A DNA stretch of 64,000 nt from Cubamyces lactineus (lineage: Eukaryota > Basidiomycota > Agaricomycetes > Polyporales > Polyporaceae), in assembly GCA_022376465.1 (NCBI GenBank), contig JACDTU010000012.1, positions 682,001-746,000 of the forward strand. The letters are read 5' to 3'. Each line of letters opens with the position of its first letter. Position 1 is the first letter of the stretch. Shown here piece after piece: positions 21,808 through 33,140 of this stretch. The notes beneath the pieces were generated by a model. It was not told where the DNA came from. It worked only from the letters and a program-made list of their open reading frames with translations, and did no database searches. The position numbers and the translations under genes were made by a program.

Positions 21808-23273
21808 ATGGCAGACCGTCTCGCTCAAGTTGCTGGTCACCTCTCAAACACTCACAGTCGCGGCCTTCTCGCCGGCGAGGTCGCCATCATCACAGGTACG
21901 CTCCTCTCTCATCGCGGGTGCCTTCGAGGGACCACGTTCAAGCTCGTTCAGCACGCTAACCAACCCTGTCTGTCGTGGCAACAGGTGCCGCTCAGGTAGG
22001 CTTTCGCTATTCCGAGCGCCTCGCACCATGACGGCATAGCAGGCACGCGAACGTCTTCATTGACGCTTCACTTTCCAGGGCATCGGTCGCAGTTGTGCTC
22101 TCTTGTTCGCGAAGGAGGGCGCAAAGGTCGTCGTCACCGAGTACGCCTGCGCCATCCTTCTTCTCTGCCCACTCACGCTAACCTCCGCCCTTGCTCCTGC
22201 CTTCCCCTTTCACGTGATTGCGCGTCGGCGTGTCTAGTCTCGACGAGAAGAAGGCACAAGTGGTCGTGGATGAGATCAAGCAAGCAGGCGGTGACGCTCT
22301 CGCTGTCGGCGGTGATGTCGCCGCAGATGACTTCCCGGAGAAGGTCATCTCTGCGACTATCAAGTACGTGTTCCTTCTCCTTCTCCGGCCCCTGCTTCGC
22401 CCGGCGCGCGATTGGACGGACCGCTGACCGACGGGACACCCTGCAGGAAGTACGGCAAGATTAACCACATCGTGAACAACGCGGGCTTCACGTACGACCG
22501 CATGCTGCACACGACGCCGGACGACGCGTTTGACATCATCATCCGCGTCCACGTCCGTGCGCCTTTCCGGCTCATCCGCGCGGCCGCGCCTCACATGCGC
22601 ATCAAGGTCCGTCCCGTCCCCATTATACCTCCTGCGTCTGTGACGTGTGAAGTGTGGCGTGCTGAGCTGACAGCGTCTGTCTGCGCGCAGGGCAACACGG
22701 AGAACCGCTCAATTATCAACGTCTCGTCGACGTCGGGCCTGCACGGCAACGTCGGCCAGGCAAACTATGCCGCAGCGAAGTCGGCGGTCATTGGCTTGAC
22801 GAAGACCGTCTGCAAAGAGTGGGGTCCGTTCGGCGTGCGCGCGAACACTGTCGCGTTTGGTTTCGTCCAGACACGGTATGTATTCCGATGCTATAACTGC
22901 TTCTGTGTCTGTTATCCGTGTCAGAAAGTGGCATGAGGTGTGAATGAATGTCGTGCTGACACGCATATGTGCACAGGTTGACCGCGCCAAAAGAGAACGG
23001 CGAGACGATCGAGGTGAACGGCAAGAAGGTCGCGCTTGGCATTCCTGGACAGACGAAGGGTCCCAATCCCTTCGCAGCTATCCCCCTCGGCCGCGCGGCG
23101 ACCCCCGACGAGGCCGCCGGTGGTGTCCTCTTGTAAGCACTTCTCTCAAATGCTCGCACGACCAGGGACCTATTGAACTCACGCGCGCCTCGTATCATTA
23201 TAGCCTCGCGTCCCCCCTCGCGTCCTTTGTCTCGGGCCACACGCTCGAGGTCACCGGCGGTGCGGGCATCTGA
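21808..23273 (+). CDS. Short-chain dehydrogenase/reductase, 3-oxoacyl-ACP reductase (FabG)-like
   Basis: 285 residues in eight exons: 21808-21895, 21985-21995, 22079-22140, 22238-22363, 22447-22606, 22691-22875, 22977-23132 and 23204-23273. The 11-nt exon 2 encodes part of the Rossmann loop and is needed to give TGAAQGIGRS, the NAD(P)-binding TGxxxGIG motif. Also present are NNAG (HIVNNAGFTYDRM), INVSSTSG (catalytic Ser), the active-site QANYAAAKSAVIG (YxxxK) and the C-terminal FLASPLASFVSGHTLEVTGG. It is a classical SDR with FabG-like features; the substrate is unknown. No targeting signal or PTS1 is apparent. The neighbours give no pathway hint. Confidence 0.92.
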
Positions 23274-23380
23274 GTTGATATCCCCGTGCGGTGCTGGTAG
23301 GTGGCCTCTGGAGCGGTGGTGTCCGGGTGTTTGGGCAGCAAGGAGGGCCGGACTCTTTGTATACTGTATATTTTTAACTG

Positions 23381-23386
23381 AATAAA
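23381..23386 (+). terminator. Polyadenylation signal of the SDR gene
   Basis: AATAAA 108 nt after the stop, preceded by a T-rich stretch (TATATTTTTAAC). It matches the canonical hexamer; cleavage site not known. Confidence 0.55.
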
Positions 23387-25802
23387 TATTGCGGAATCAC
23401 CGATCTACTAGGTCCATCCCAGTATCCGGTCGGATGTTGTTACGTTAGGGCAGTTACACCAGACGCAGTAAGCCCTGTGCCAATGCTACTCGGGAGACTC
23501 TTGGCTCCGAGGCAACATACGAACAGAGGTACATTCACTTGGCGCAGCGACAAGCGCAGTGTACATCCCGCTGCATCAGGATGGGCTACCATCAGCGCAG
23601 GTATACCTGCGTAACGATGTGCATCGCAGGCTCGCGGGATGCATATGGTGCTTCCCGTTCTTGAAGTCGGTGCTTACAGGTACGAGAACGTCGGGACACG
23701 GAGCCTGGAGGGCTTCTCTGCTGCGTTGTGTGCGTCAATCAGGCTTCTTGGTACGAGCATGCGCAGTTGTCGGGCTCCAACGTCATCCCGCACCCTACTT
23801 CGAGTTCTTTGGATCTATATCACTATCTATCAAACACATGCAGACGTCAGCTAGTGTTCAGTACTCTGACTCAGTTGTTGACCATCAGCCAGTACATGGC
23901 CATGATGGGTGCAGAGAACGATGATGACTTTCATAGATCTGAGCGCCGCTGCGAGATGATGCGTTGTTGACAATGATACACCTACAGACATTCGATGATT
24001 CGAAGGAACTCAAAAGTGTAGGCGAGGTGAGGTCAGGGGGCATCAAGGTACACTGATGACGCATATGTTCTCTCTCCCATGTCGAGTGTGAGCCCCATTT
24101 GATTCTTTGAACAGCTTCTCCGAGGACAAGCGTTCACACGCTGACGTGTGCTTCTCGACGACGCGTCGGCCGACGTTGAGTGTGCGTGCGAGAGCGGGTC
24201 GACGTTACATGACACACGCTTCCAGTGGTGGCCCGACACCGAGACATAAAATGCCAGACAATGCTCAAGTGGAAAAGAGTGGGTCCCGAGTCGTGTGGAC
24301 GGGTCCGGTTGGTGGTATTCATTAAGGGGGTGAGGAGGTACGTATGTATACAACTATCTGGGAAGGAGGAGACTGAGATTGCGTGAGAGACGAGAGATGA
24401 GGGATGAGACTGGAAGGTATAAAAAGTAGGAGACAGCGGAGTGGACGATGCGCACGACAACATGGAAGGTCGGTGGAGAAGGAGGAAGGGAAGCGGGGAG
24501 CGGGACGAAAAGGCGATGGCGGCAAGCGGGCGCGCGCGCATATGACGGCTCCCGCATAAAAATAAGACAGCGACGGCTCAACACATCATAGGGTCCCATG
24601 TAAAGTGGTGCGGAAAGAAGAGGTATGAAGGGGTGAAATGCGAATATGAGCAGTCGAAGGCGGCAATGCGATACGATGCGTAGGTTGGGCGTACAGTGGT
24701 TGAGCGAGGGAGAGTGATGCGAGTCGAGTGTGACATGGCGATGGTGCGGGTACAGGCGGGGCGGGGGCGAATGCGTGCGTGTGCGAGCGTGCGGAAAGAA
24801 GACAACGGCAGTCGAACAGCGGGAGGCCCCGTATGAGAGCAGACCGGGGACCTGAAATCAAGGGATGCCCCGTTGGGCAGGGTGATCCAGAGTACCCGGC
24901 CGCCCAGCGCAGGAAGCCGTTCGGTGTTCCGCGCAATTGCCAAGGGCGCCATTAGCGGGACGCCGGCGAATATAAATTAAAAGCTCCTTGCACTTCCTTC
25001 TCTTCTTCCTCCTCTCCGGTACTTGGCTCCCCGCTCCCCCGGTCTCTGGCCAATGACCACGACCACAACTACCAGACAGCGATCGGTGATTCCCGGACGC
25101 CCGTCCGCGAGGTTGTGGCTGTTTGGGCGACAACAGTTGCCGCCCGGCGAGAGTGCAGGGCGGGGGCCCAGGCAATGCTACCGGGAAATCACAACATGAT
25201 TTCACGGATCTACATGGCAGGAGGGTGAGTGCACAGATCAGAGCGGAGGAGGTTCGGTAGAGAATGGATCGGGACTAGGCGGCAGTAGGGAGGGGGAAGG
25301 GGAGGCCACGTGGATGATAGGAGCCCGGTAAGTCAATAGTACTCACATTCCTACTAATGATCGTGCTGCAGGGGCGCAGTAGACATTTGCAGATCGAGTC
25401 GGGTTGGTTGATGACCATGTTCCGGGGAGAAGTCGAGAACGTCGACGCCATGGCAGACCGGTACCGTTGAATGAGGCCGTTTGTAAGCGCGCGACGGGAT
25501 GAGGGGAAGGAGCGTTTGGAAACCGTCGGATGGAACCAGGGGGAGAATAGAGCGAGTCATGACGAATTACATCAGCTGTCACGATCCTTGCACAACAATC
25601 ATAGACCAGAAATTGAAAGTGGAAGAGGACGAGAACACTACATGTGCGCCGTTGCGTGGAACAAGTGCGAGTGACAGAAAATGCGAATGATGCTAGATAA
25701 TGATAGCGTGAGACGGAAGGAGGGAAGATGGCCGCGATGGCCGGGCATAGGGTACAGAGAGCTCGAATTCAGATTAAAAGGGATTGGCGGACGCAGGAAG
25801 AC
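23387..25802. other. Long intergenic region, purine-rich on the plus strand
   Basis: 2.4 kb between the SDR gene and the 3' end of the G-alpha gene. From about 24340 to 25760 the plus strand is strongly A/G-biased with GGAGG/GAAGG repeats. A TATAAAAAG lies near 24418 (+). I see no frame with protein features, so an unannotated non-coding transcript or a long 3' UTR is possible but unsupported. Confidence 0.45.
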
Positions 25803-27470
25803 TTAGATCAACGCTGCCGTTTGGAGACTTTGCCGTAGGATGATACTGAAGAAAGATACCGCAATTGTGAGCACCATTGCGTCGCAGCCAGGGGAGCAAA
25901 GGTGCCAACGAATGCACAAAGGAAGGGCCGGGGCAAAAAGAACAGGAACACTCACTCTGCAGATGGACTGTCAGTGAATGAATGACGTGAGAGACTATCG
26001 AAGACATACCTTCTACAGCAGCCATAACCACACGCAGCATGGCCGTATCCGTCGCAGTCGTTACACTTGGTGAGAAAGAGTAAGTAATGCGTCCGGTCCT
26101 ATGTCAACCTCTGGAAGCGAAGCAATGGTTTACGTACTGGATATAAATCTCCCTTTCCTTCGCGTTCGCCTTCTGTGCGAGTCTTGCGAAGCGTTTCCTG
26201 AAATACTCCCGTCCTGCCTTCGCGTCACCGGGCTCGCCGTCATAATCCTAGAAAACGAGCATGAGCTAAGAATTCGGAGGAGACCTCGTGCAGCAACGAC
26301 GCACCGGGAAGAAGTTCTTAATGTCGGAATGCTGGACCTTCTTCTCAAATAGATCGTTCTTGTTCAGGAAGAGAATCTGGGTACAATATGAGGTTGATGA
26401 GAGGAGCACTATCTATCCATCAACTCACGATAGATGTCTGCTTGAACCACTGCGAGTGACATATTGAGTCCCAGATAGTCATCGCATCCTGCATTTGGTT
26501 CTAGTGAAGCGTCATCAACAAACCCTGCTCGCACTAACCGCGGTATATGTTCTGGACGTACTGCATCCTTGTCTTCGACAAGACATTGGTCGAAACCGCT
26601 CAGGCTAACCAAGAACAATATACTTGTGACATCCTGGAAACAGTGAATCCACTTCCGTCGCTCGCTCTTCTGCCCTCCGACGTCGACCATGAGCATCTCG
26701 TGGTCACGGAGGTTGAATACCGTCTCCGTGATACCAATCGTTCGTGCACGAGCATGGACAATATCTTGCTCGTTGGGCTGATAGGATGGCTCGAACAATC
26801 GGTCCAGGTCGGTAAAGTAGTAGACCAAGCTGTATATATAATTGTGAGCGGGGCGCGCGTGAGAGAGTGAATGACACGAGCATACTTCTCTGGCAGCGCC
26901 GCTTCGTTCCCCCGCGAGTAGGCCATCTGAACGTTGGGATCCTCCCATAGTCGTCTGAGAGCGTCACGGAATTCGATGGGGAACGGCTCGCCATCCTTGA
27001 TATCGGACGCATCCTGGATCATCTGGACGATATCCTTATTCTCCGGTGAAACCTCGAGTTCCATGTCCTCCATTGCATCGATGACGCTGCTGAGACCATG
27101 GGTAAGGTTATTGAAGACGAGTTGGCGGTAGGACTCGATTTCTTGTGAGGAGAAGGGGACGCGGTGGATGAGGCGCATCTGCTTGAGGATAGTGGACTTG
27201 CCAGAGTCTCCGGAGCCCAGAAGGAGAACCTAGCGCGAAGAGAGATACTTGGATGAGGATCATCCTTGGCGAAAGAGGAAGTAGAGGAATCGGATACCTT
27301 GACCTGCTTTGACAACTTGACCCTGGCCTGGAAGCATTGTGAGAAGCAGGATAGGGCGTGGAGAGATAGGAATAATCACGCACCTCCCTGAGGCTCTTTT
27401 CGGCCTCTCTGTGAAGACGCTTCTCCTCATCGGAGACCTCGATCGCTCCAGAAGACATGCAAGCACCCAT
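25803..27470 (-). CDS. Heterotrimeric G protein alpha subunit
   Basis: 360 residues in ten exons (complement): 27384-27470, 27298-27327, 26886-27229, 26562-26829, 26429-26500, 26305-26376, 26138-26247, 26010-26065, a single base at 25956, and 25803-25845. All five GTPase boxes are present: G1 GSGDSGKST (44-52), the switch I region RARTIGIT (Arg183), DVGGQKSERRKW (Gln207), NKND (272-275) and TTATDT (330-335). The N-terminus MGACMSS fits myristoylation at Gly2 and palmitoylation at Cys4. The C-terminal helix VEDIILRQSLQTAALI appears only if the one-base exon is used; otherwise the protein ends VEVSSYGKVSKRQR. G-alpha subunits couple pheromone or nutrient receptors to cAMP/MAPK signalling. The GSGDS box and 360-residue length suggest a fungal-specific subgroup (inference). 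Confidence 0.93.
25956..25956 (-). other. Putative one-nucleotide exon of the G-alpha gene
   Basis: On the minus strand the base A is flanked by CTGCAG upstream (acceptor of a 53-nt intron with CACTGAC branch site) and GTGAGTG downstream (donor of a 110-nt intron ending TTTCTTCAG). Joining G, A and T makes the Asp codon that starts DIILRQSL of the C-terminal helix. No other GT-AG pairing I tried restores this frame. Confidence 0.7.
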
Positions 27471-28037
27471 GGCGGACTGAAGGGGGGAGGGCGCGGCGGA
27501 GAGGGATAGAAAGGAAAGGAACGGGTGGAAAGGGCGGAAGAGGGACGACGGGCTGCGGGAGAGCGGCCAGGGTGGAGAGAAGGGCGTCAGAGAGCACGAG
27601 CTGGGAGAAGATCAAGAAGGAATGTTGATGATGGGAACAATATCTGTTGAGAGAAAGACGCGCGAAATCTTCGTGTGGAGGACTTACGGAGAAAAGGAGA
27701 GACGACCTGACGACCTGCGGAGGACGACGAGGAAGGGAGTGCTTGACGATGGAGGAGAGAGAGAGAGAGACGAGAGGACTCGGGAGGACAAGTAGCCTCG
27801 CCACCCGTTCTGGCACTCCCTTTTCCCTTTTCCGGCAATAGCTGCCACCTCCTCCGGACAAGCGCCCATTTCGTCAACCGGCGCCAATCTAGGCCTCGCA
27901 ACACCCGTCTATCGGAGCTTGAAGCGAGTGAAGCGAGTGAATAAGCGGAGGCCAAACTTTGAAGTGAACTGGGCGATCGGACGGAGGATCGAATACGGTA
28001 TGCCCTGGCCAGCGCCGCTAATTCGATCGCACAGGCA
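27471..28037. promoter_or_regulatory. Upstream region of the G-alpha gene
   Basis: 567 bp. On the minus strand it is CT-rich, including a TCTCTC run (plus 27753-27769, GAGAGA repeats), as is common just upstream of fungal transcription starts. No TATA box seen. Confidence 0.45.
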
Positions 28038-28265
28038 CTACTTGCAGTACTCCAGCAAGTACTCATCCACGTCGACCAGAGGATGGCTAATCCGGACATT
28101 TAGCGTTTGTTGCACGTCCGCCGCACTCTCCTTCCGGTCCCACCGACCCGACCGCGGTCGGAACACCGAGCGGAAGCCTAGGACTGCCTCCCAACAATTC
28201 TCCCCCCGCTCGCCGCACAGCGCACTAGCGAGCTCCGCGGCCGTCTGTGCTTCAGCTGGGTTCAT
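28038..28265 (-). CDS. Hypothetical 75-residue protein
   Basis: A single ATG-initiated frame with GC-rich third positions like those of the surrounding genes. It begins MNPAEAQTAAELASALCG, continues with NCWEAVLGFRSVFRP and ends VDEYLLEYCK. An in-frame TGA lies just upstream of the ATG, so this start is likely. No signal peptide or membrane segment. I do not recognise the family; it could be a real small protein, or the first exon of a gene whose remainder has decayed. Confidence 0.4.
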   Translation of the reverse strand: MNPAEAQTAAELASALCGERGENCWEAVLGFRSVFRPRSGRWDRKESAADVQQTLNVRISHPLVDVDEYLLEYCK

Positions 28266-30966
28266 CTTTCCTCGCCATCAAGCTCTTCCCACGTCCACAT
28301 GCGCCCGCTCTGTCCGCACTGCGATCTCCAACTCTCGGTTGTCGCAACTTTGCATATGACACTCGGTGTTCATACGGCTCACGCCCTCCTTCTTCTCATG
28401 ATCTACGTACATATTCTTTTCATCTTCGCTTCGCCCTCCAACGCTGATGTCTCCTCGCATACCATCTCTCGCCTAATGCTGCGACTCGGCAACACGGCTA
28501 TATCTCCCGAGCCAGCCCTGGTCCACGGGCCCCGGCCAATATTGAATATGACAACCCAGCACCTTTGCAGCAATCGCTTAGGCTTGTTCAGCAATATCTT
28601 GGTCGACATCGCTTCCGTTTGGCGTCACAAGCCAGATGTCAAGATTCGCGCACGCACGTCACTTGTTAGACACTGACAGACCTCTGACCACAGCATCAGT
28701 GCGCCATGCTCGTCGTCGCCCTGGCCAGCGCCCGAGCCGCATAACCCGTCGATGTTCTTTCTGGACTTTCAGATGCATCAAAATGTTGCGCATCTCTACT
28801 GTATTGACCTCCTGGATACCAACTTTGCTCCAGTGCCGTCCTATCAATATCAGGCAGGTATCATCACGTTCTCTCGCGCTGACTGACGTGCAGGGTCACC
28901 GACCGCCCGTGCGCGCCCGCATTATGACCCTGTTGCCATTCTCGTAACTGTTTCTGGTGCAGGCAAGAATAACAGAACGGAAGTAACGGAACCCACGGTA
29001 GGCTTAGACTACGCGGTCTCTAAATCCAGCAAGCCCCGTCGCGACAGGGTTGGAGCGGAGGCTTCTAGGGATCCGACATCCGAGGCACGCGTTGGTGCCA
29101 ACGTGCTCTCGAAACGCATCGCGCTGCGGTCCTCGCTTTGACGGATATGTATGCGCCTAGCGTCTGACCCGCCGTACACCGATGAGCGGACCGCTGGGCC
29201 CACCGCCCTCATCACGACATTACTTTGCTTGAACGATTCAAGCTCAAGGCCAAGGTTTTTCGGTATCTGCCCACACGCTAAGGTTGGCCGCATACACGGA
29301 GCACGTCATCACGTGATCGAGCGTGACATAAAGAACGGGAAGCTATCTCCTCCTGCAATCCTTCGTTTTGAGACAAACAAAAACCGATTTTCTGTGGAGA
29401 GAGGGGATAAAAACAAATAATAGGTCGTGACTTTTAGATTGGAGGGGAACCCGAGGAGGAGATAGGATCCCGCCCGCTGAGGATGCTCCAGGAGTGACAG
29501 CCCTGGCCAACCTTACTTAGGTTCCGGGGATTAGAGGAGCGCACGGTTCAGTTGCAACCGGTTTCGGCGTCGTTGACAAATCGGCCGGCAATGCTGTCCT
29601 CACTTTGAACCATACTCCCAAACATTACCCGGTACGCTCAACCTCCTGTCCGCTAGGCTTATTTGAAGTGATCGTTGTAGGCGCATGGGCCCACCGGGCA
29701 CATTCAACTCCACCGCGTTCAAATCGCTCCCCCGGTCCCACCCAAACCTCTCAACCATGCTTCTTGCACAGGCTTAGAGCGGCTATTGCTACTCTTCGTC
29801 CCAGAGCGCGCGTTCACGTTGGACCCCGATCGATGCGAATCTTCTGTCAGCGGAGCCGCCGTTCGGAATAGGCTGGCTGACACAGCCTGGACTCCCCAAG
29901 GCGTGTGCTCTCTCGACGGTCACTGGCGTTGAGCAGACGGTCGTTTGCGTTACGGGGTTAGATCGTCCGGCTTTGCGCTCATCCTGTTCTTCTCGTAGGG
30001 TTCTCGGTGTCCGGGTGCTGCGTGGCGGTACTAGGACGAACGACGCTGATACTCGAAGCTCCGGGCCTTGGCCTAGGTTCGATATGTGGTGCGTACATAT
30101 GGACATACTTACTGCATCCGACTGGTCGAGACTGCGACACAGAAGTCCGGGCTGGATTATGATGTGAATGGGACAGGATATCAACGAAATCTGCGCTTTG
30201 GGCGCGTCGGATGTGGACATCTTTGCACTGCATGTTCGTTGAGGCCGGACACAACGTTTGCAAGTCGCACTCAGGTAAGGCCGGGTCTCGACTGGAGATC
30301 AGTGCATTGGTTCGATGCGGCTGGCGCGTACGTTGCCTCGACGATCTATAGTACGCAGAATCATTCTGGGTGTTGTGCACGAGTTGCACATGTGGTATAC
30401 TGATCTAGTGCCCTCAAACTGTGGGGACCGGCAATGCTCACGCCAGATTGCTTTAGCGCGCGTCCAGTGGCTGACTCTCAGATTACAGCGCTTACGGTAG
30501 TGATAAGGCTGGTTGATTAGGCGGAGTTCCAACGGGATTCGCCCATCCAGCTCATTGGCGTCAATCGGCCTGTGGCTGAGCACATGCTGCTGCACCGCAC
30601 TCGACGCGTCTGTGGCTGAGAAGTCCATGTCTGGTGGTAGAATATGGCAGGACAGCTACGACGCGTCCAGCACGCATTTGACATGCTAATCACGCGTAGA
30701 GTACACCAAAGTGATAAACCTTCGGTATAGATTTTTGTTTTTGAGAAAATGCCAAAATATACCATAGTAGAATGCGCCTTTGCGTGATTACGAGCTCCTG
30801 CTGTCAAAATCCAATGCGAAGGTATTGATCTCTGTCACCTTAACATAACTTCTATATTGAAGTCAAGACGTGCAAACTGGGGATGGAGGAACACAAAGAG
30901 GTCAGCTTGACCGAGGGATGGCGCTTTTTTGAACGGAAGCGCCCGAGTGTCGGTTGATCGAAGTGG
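28266..30966. other. Intergenic region leading into the transposon island
   Basis: 2.7 kb without a recognisable gene. Composition becomes more AT-rich to the right (about 30640-30880). A short sequence (ATTGCCGGTCCCCACA, minus strand near 30420) recurs at about 32444 on the plus strand, suggesting old repeats. Confidence 0.45.
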
Positions 30967-30975
30967 GGTCGCGAT
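30967..30975 (+). repeat. Target-site duplication, left (9 bp)
   Basis: GGTCGCGAT directly before the left end of the inverted-repeat element; identical to 32093-32101. Confidence 0.85.
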
Positions 30976-31350
30976 CAGGCTCCTACCCACCGCCCGCTTC
31001 GAGGTGAGGGGGCGATATCCCGACAGTAGGGTAGATGTTTTGTACGAGAGTAGGATTAGCGCTTAGTCCCGAATACCATGTCACGTGTTGAATCCCTTGA
31101 ACCTTGAACCCCCCTCACCTCTCAGCGGCGGCTGGCACCAAACATTGATAAATAGCGGGGACCGGAGGGTAGGCGCCTAGTACCACCTCCTTTGGGTAAC
31201 CCATCAACTGTGGGCGTCTAATCATAAACCAGGGTTTCTTGCAGGACGTCTCGCGGCTGGTCTCACGCGCGCTGTGATTGCAAACGCCAGTGGGCTCGCG
31301 AAAGGTTCGTGCGGGCTCGCGCCGTGCTCTATGGCACCCGCGCATGTGTA
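30976..31350 (+). repeat. Left terminal inverted repeat of the Mutator-like element
   Basis: Inverse complement of 31720-32092, with homology fading after CGCGCATG (31339-31346). Confidence 0.85.
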
Positions 31351-31719
31351 AAACATCCTGCCGTGTATTTTCTAATCCTTCTGAGGTTATGGTGACCAAG
31401 TATCAGATCAATGCGCCGCTTTGTACTCATCGCGCGTGTCATTGATGTTGGTTTTACTGCCCGGTACGATCTAAATCCTTCGCAATGGCTGAAACCAAGC
31501 CAATAGCATCAGAAACTAGTAGCTGTGCCCTTATAGTACCGCTGTCTACAACATGGAATGCATAAAGCCTTAAATGTGCCTCAGTTGATGACTACTTGAC
31601 TGATACCGCAGACTACAGATAATTATCTTGAGAATCACACCCCGCGGTCGCATGTCAGTGGGATATTTAGCCTCCTCTTGCTTCAAGCGGGCTTCAGTAA
31701 GTATGTGACAAACATTTGA

Positions 31720-32092
31720 CGCATGCGCGGGTGCCATAGAGCACGGCGCGAGCCCGCACGAACCTTTCGCGAGCCCACTGGCGTTTGCAATCACAGCGCG
31801 CGTGAGACCAGCCGCGAGACGTCCTGCAAGAAACCCTGGTTTATGATTAGACGCCCACAGTTGATGGGTTACCCAAAGGAGGTGGTACTAGGCGCCTACC
31901 CTCCGGTCCCCGCTATTTATCAATGTTTGGTGCCAGCCGCCGCTGAGAGGTGAGGGGGGTTCAAGGTTCAAGGGATTCAACACGTGACATGGTATTCGGG
32001 ACTAAGCGCTAATCCTACTCTCGTACAAAACATCTACCCTACTGTCGGGATATCGCCCCCTCACCTCGAAGCGGGCGGTGGGTAGGAGCCTG
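31720..32092 (-). repeat. Right terminal inverted repeat of the Mutator-like element
   Basis: Inverse complement of 30976-31350; read inward from 32092 it starts CAGGCTCC. Confidence 0.85.
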
Positions 32093-32101
32093 GGTCGCGA
32101 T
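32093..32101 (+). repeat. Target-site duplication, right (9 bp)
   Basis: GGTCGCGAT, identical to 30967-30975. Confidence 0.85.
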
Positions 32102-32591
32102 GGGATTCATTCGGAGTACGCGGGCTTAATGCAGCCTGAGATGTGCCGATTGTGTCCTCCGTATGCTAATTTCATTGTACATAGCTCTACAGCATGTTTT
32201 CCTGATGATGCTACCACCTCGCACTCAGCGAGTGCTCTGCTACCACCTCGACGCGCTCCATACCTCTAAACGCGTTCAGCCACGATCATGTTCATGTCGG
32301 CTAGATGGCATCGAGATCTGCCCAAAGTCGTTATCAGGTCTCGGCATCTCGGCCAATATTCCCGGCATACGGTCGCCGACATATTATCTACACAATCTAC
32401 CAGCGCTCATCATAGACGCTCTGGACACCTTGGCTGCAGGGATTGCCGGTCCCCACAAACTGTACACATGCGGTATTTCCAATCGTTGTGATCGTACCGA
32501 CATGGTTCGCTGCAATCAATACTCGGAGGTGCGTAGCGCGACTCGTTTCCATCGTTGTCGATCTGCGAAGGGGGCGTATCCACTTGACCTC
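32102..32591. other. Spacer between two transposable elements
   Basis: 490 bp with no recognisable gene or repeat boundary. Confidence 0.45.
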
Positions 32592-33021
32592 TAAGGTAGG
32601 CCTCACACAGACTCGACTACCTATGTCACGCGTGACCATTCACGTGAGCTTGAGCGTTTGCGGGACTTGTCTGCACAAATTGGCATACCTACGGAGGCTA
32701 CGTACTGTTTAGCCCGCGCCAGAAATCCGCGTCTCGGCGCTAATGGCAACTTATCGCACATAACGTGTATTTCTCGGGTCTAGCGCTGGTGGATTGTGTT
32801 CCTCCACGTTGAATAAGTCGGCCTCAATCTACTTTCCTCAAAATCAAGAGCCTACAGGTTGTGGGGAGAGCACTTCTCTTGAACTTGTAGGTTGCTGATT
32901 CTTGAAAAGTGAGGTGGGCGAGATCTTATATAAAATGCAAACTTTTCTCCCCGCCAAAACGGGCACAGCGTGACAGATTTCGGTCAGGTGACGTAGTCGA
33001 GTCTGTGCGAGGCCTACCTTA
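32592..33021. mobile_element. MITE with terminal inverted repeats and TA ends
   Basis: About 430 bp. The left end AGGTAGGCCTCACACAGACT (32594 on) and the right end, read on the minus strand, AGGTAGGCCTCGCACAGACT (from 33019) are inverted copies with about one mismatch over the first 27 bp; homology then continues loosely (CGACTAC, GTCAC). TA occurs on both sides (32592-32593 and 33020-33021), consistent with a Tc1/mariner-type TA target duplication, although the flanks are themselves palindromic (CTAAGG/CCTTAG). The interior has no coding frame. Confidence 0.7.
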
Positions 33022-33140
33022 GATACAGTCTGCCGTGGCCATCTAGTATGTCTGCATGCGCACGACGGGTCACTCGGAATGGTCGCAAACCGGCTCCTTG
33101 AAGATTTGCTGCTCTTTGAATCTACATGTGCGCAGGCACT

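Larger units (their letters stand above)
30976..32092. mobile_element. Non-autonomous Mutator-like element with long terminal inverted repeats
   Basis: 1117 bp element beginning CAGGCTCC and ending GGAGCCTG. The left arm (about 30976-31350) and the right arm (about 31720-32092) are near-perfect inverted copies of roughly 372 bp, separated by about 370 bp of unrelated AT-rich sequence. A 9-bp direct repeat, GGTCGCGAT, flanks both ends. Long TIRs with 9-bp duplications are typical of Mutator-like (MULE) transposons. No transposase is encoded, so it would need one in trans. The matching short frames in the two arms are mirror artefacts of the repeat. A foldback element is the alternative label. 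Confidence 0.85.

Noticed and set aside
31115..31953. Two nearly identical open frames on opposite strands (31115-31399 minus and 31723-31953 plus)
   Set aside because: They are mirror images created by the terminal inverted repeats of the Mutator-like element; no protein features.
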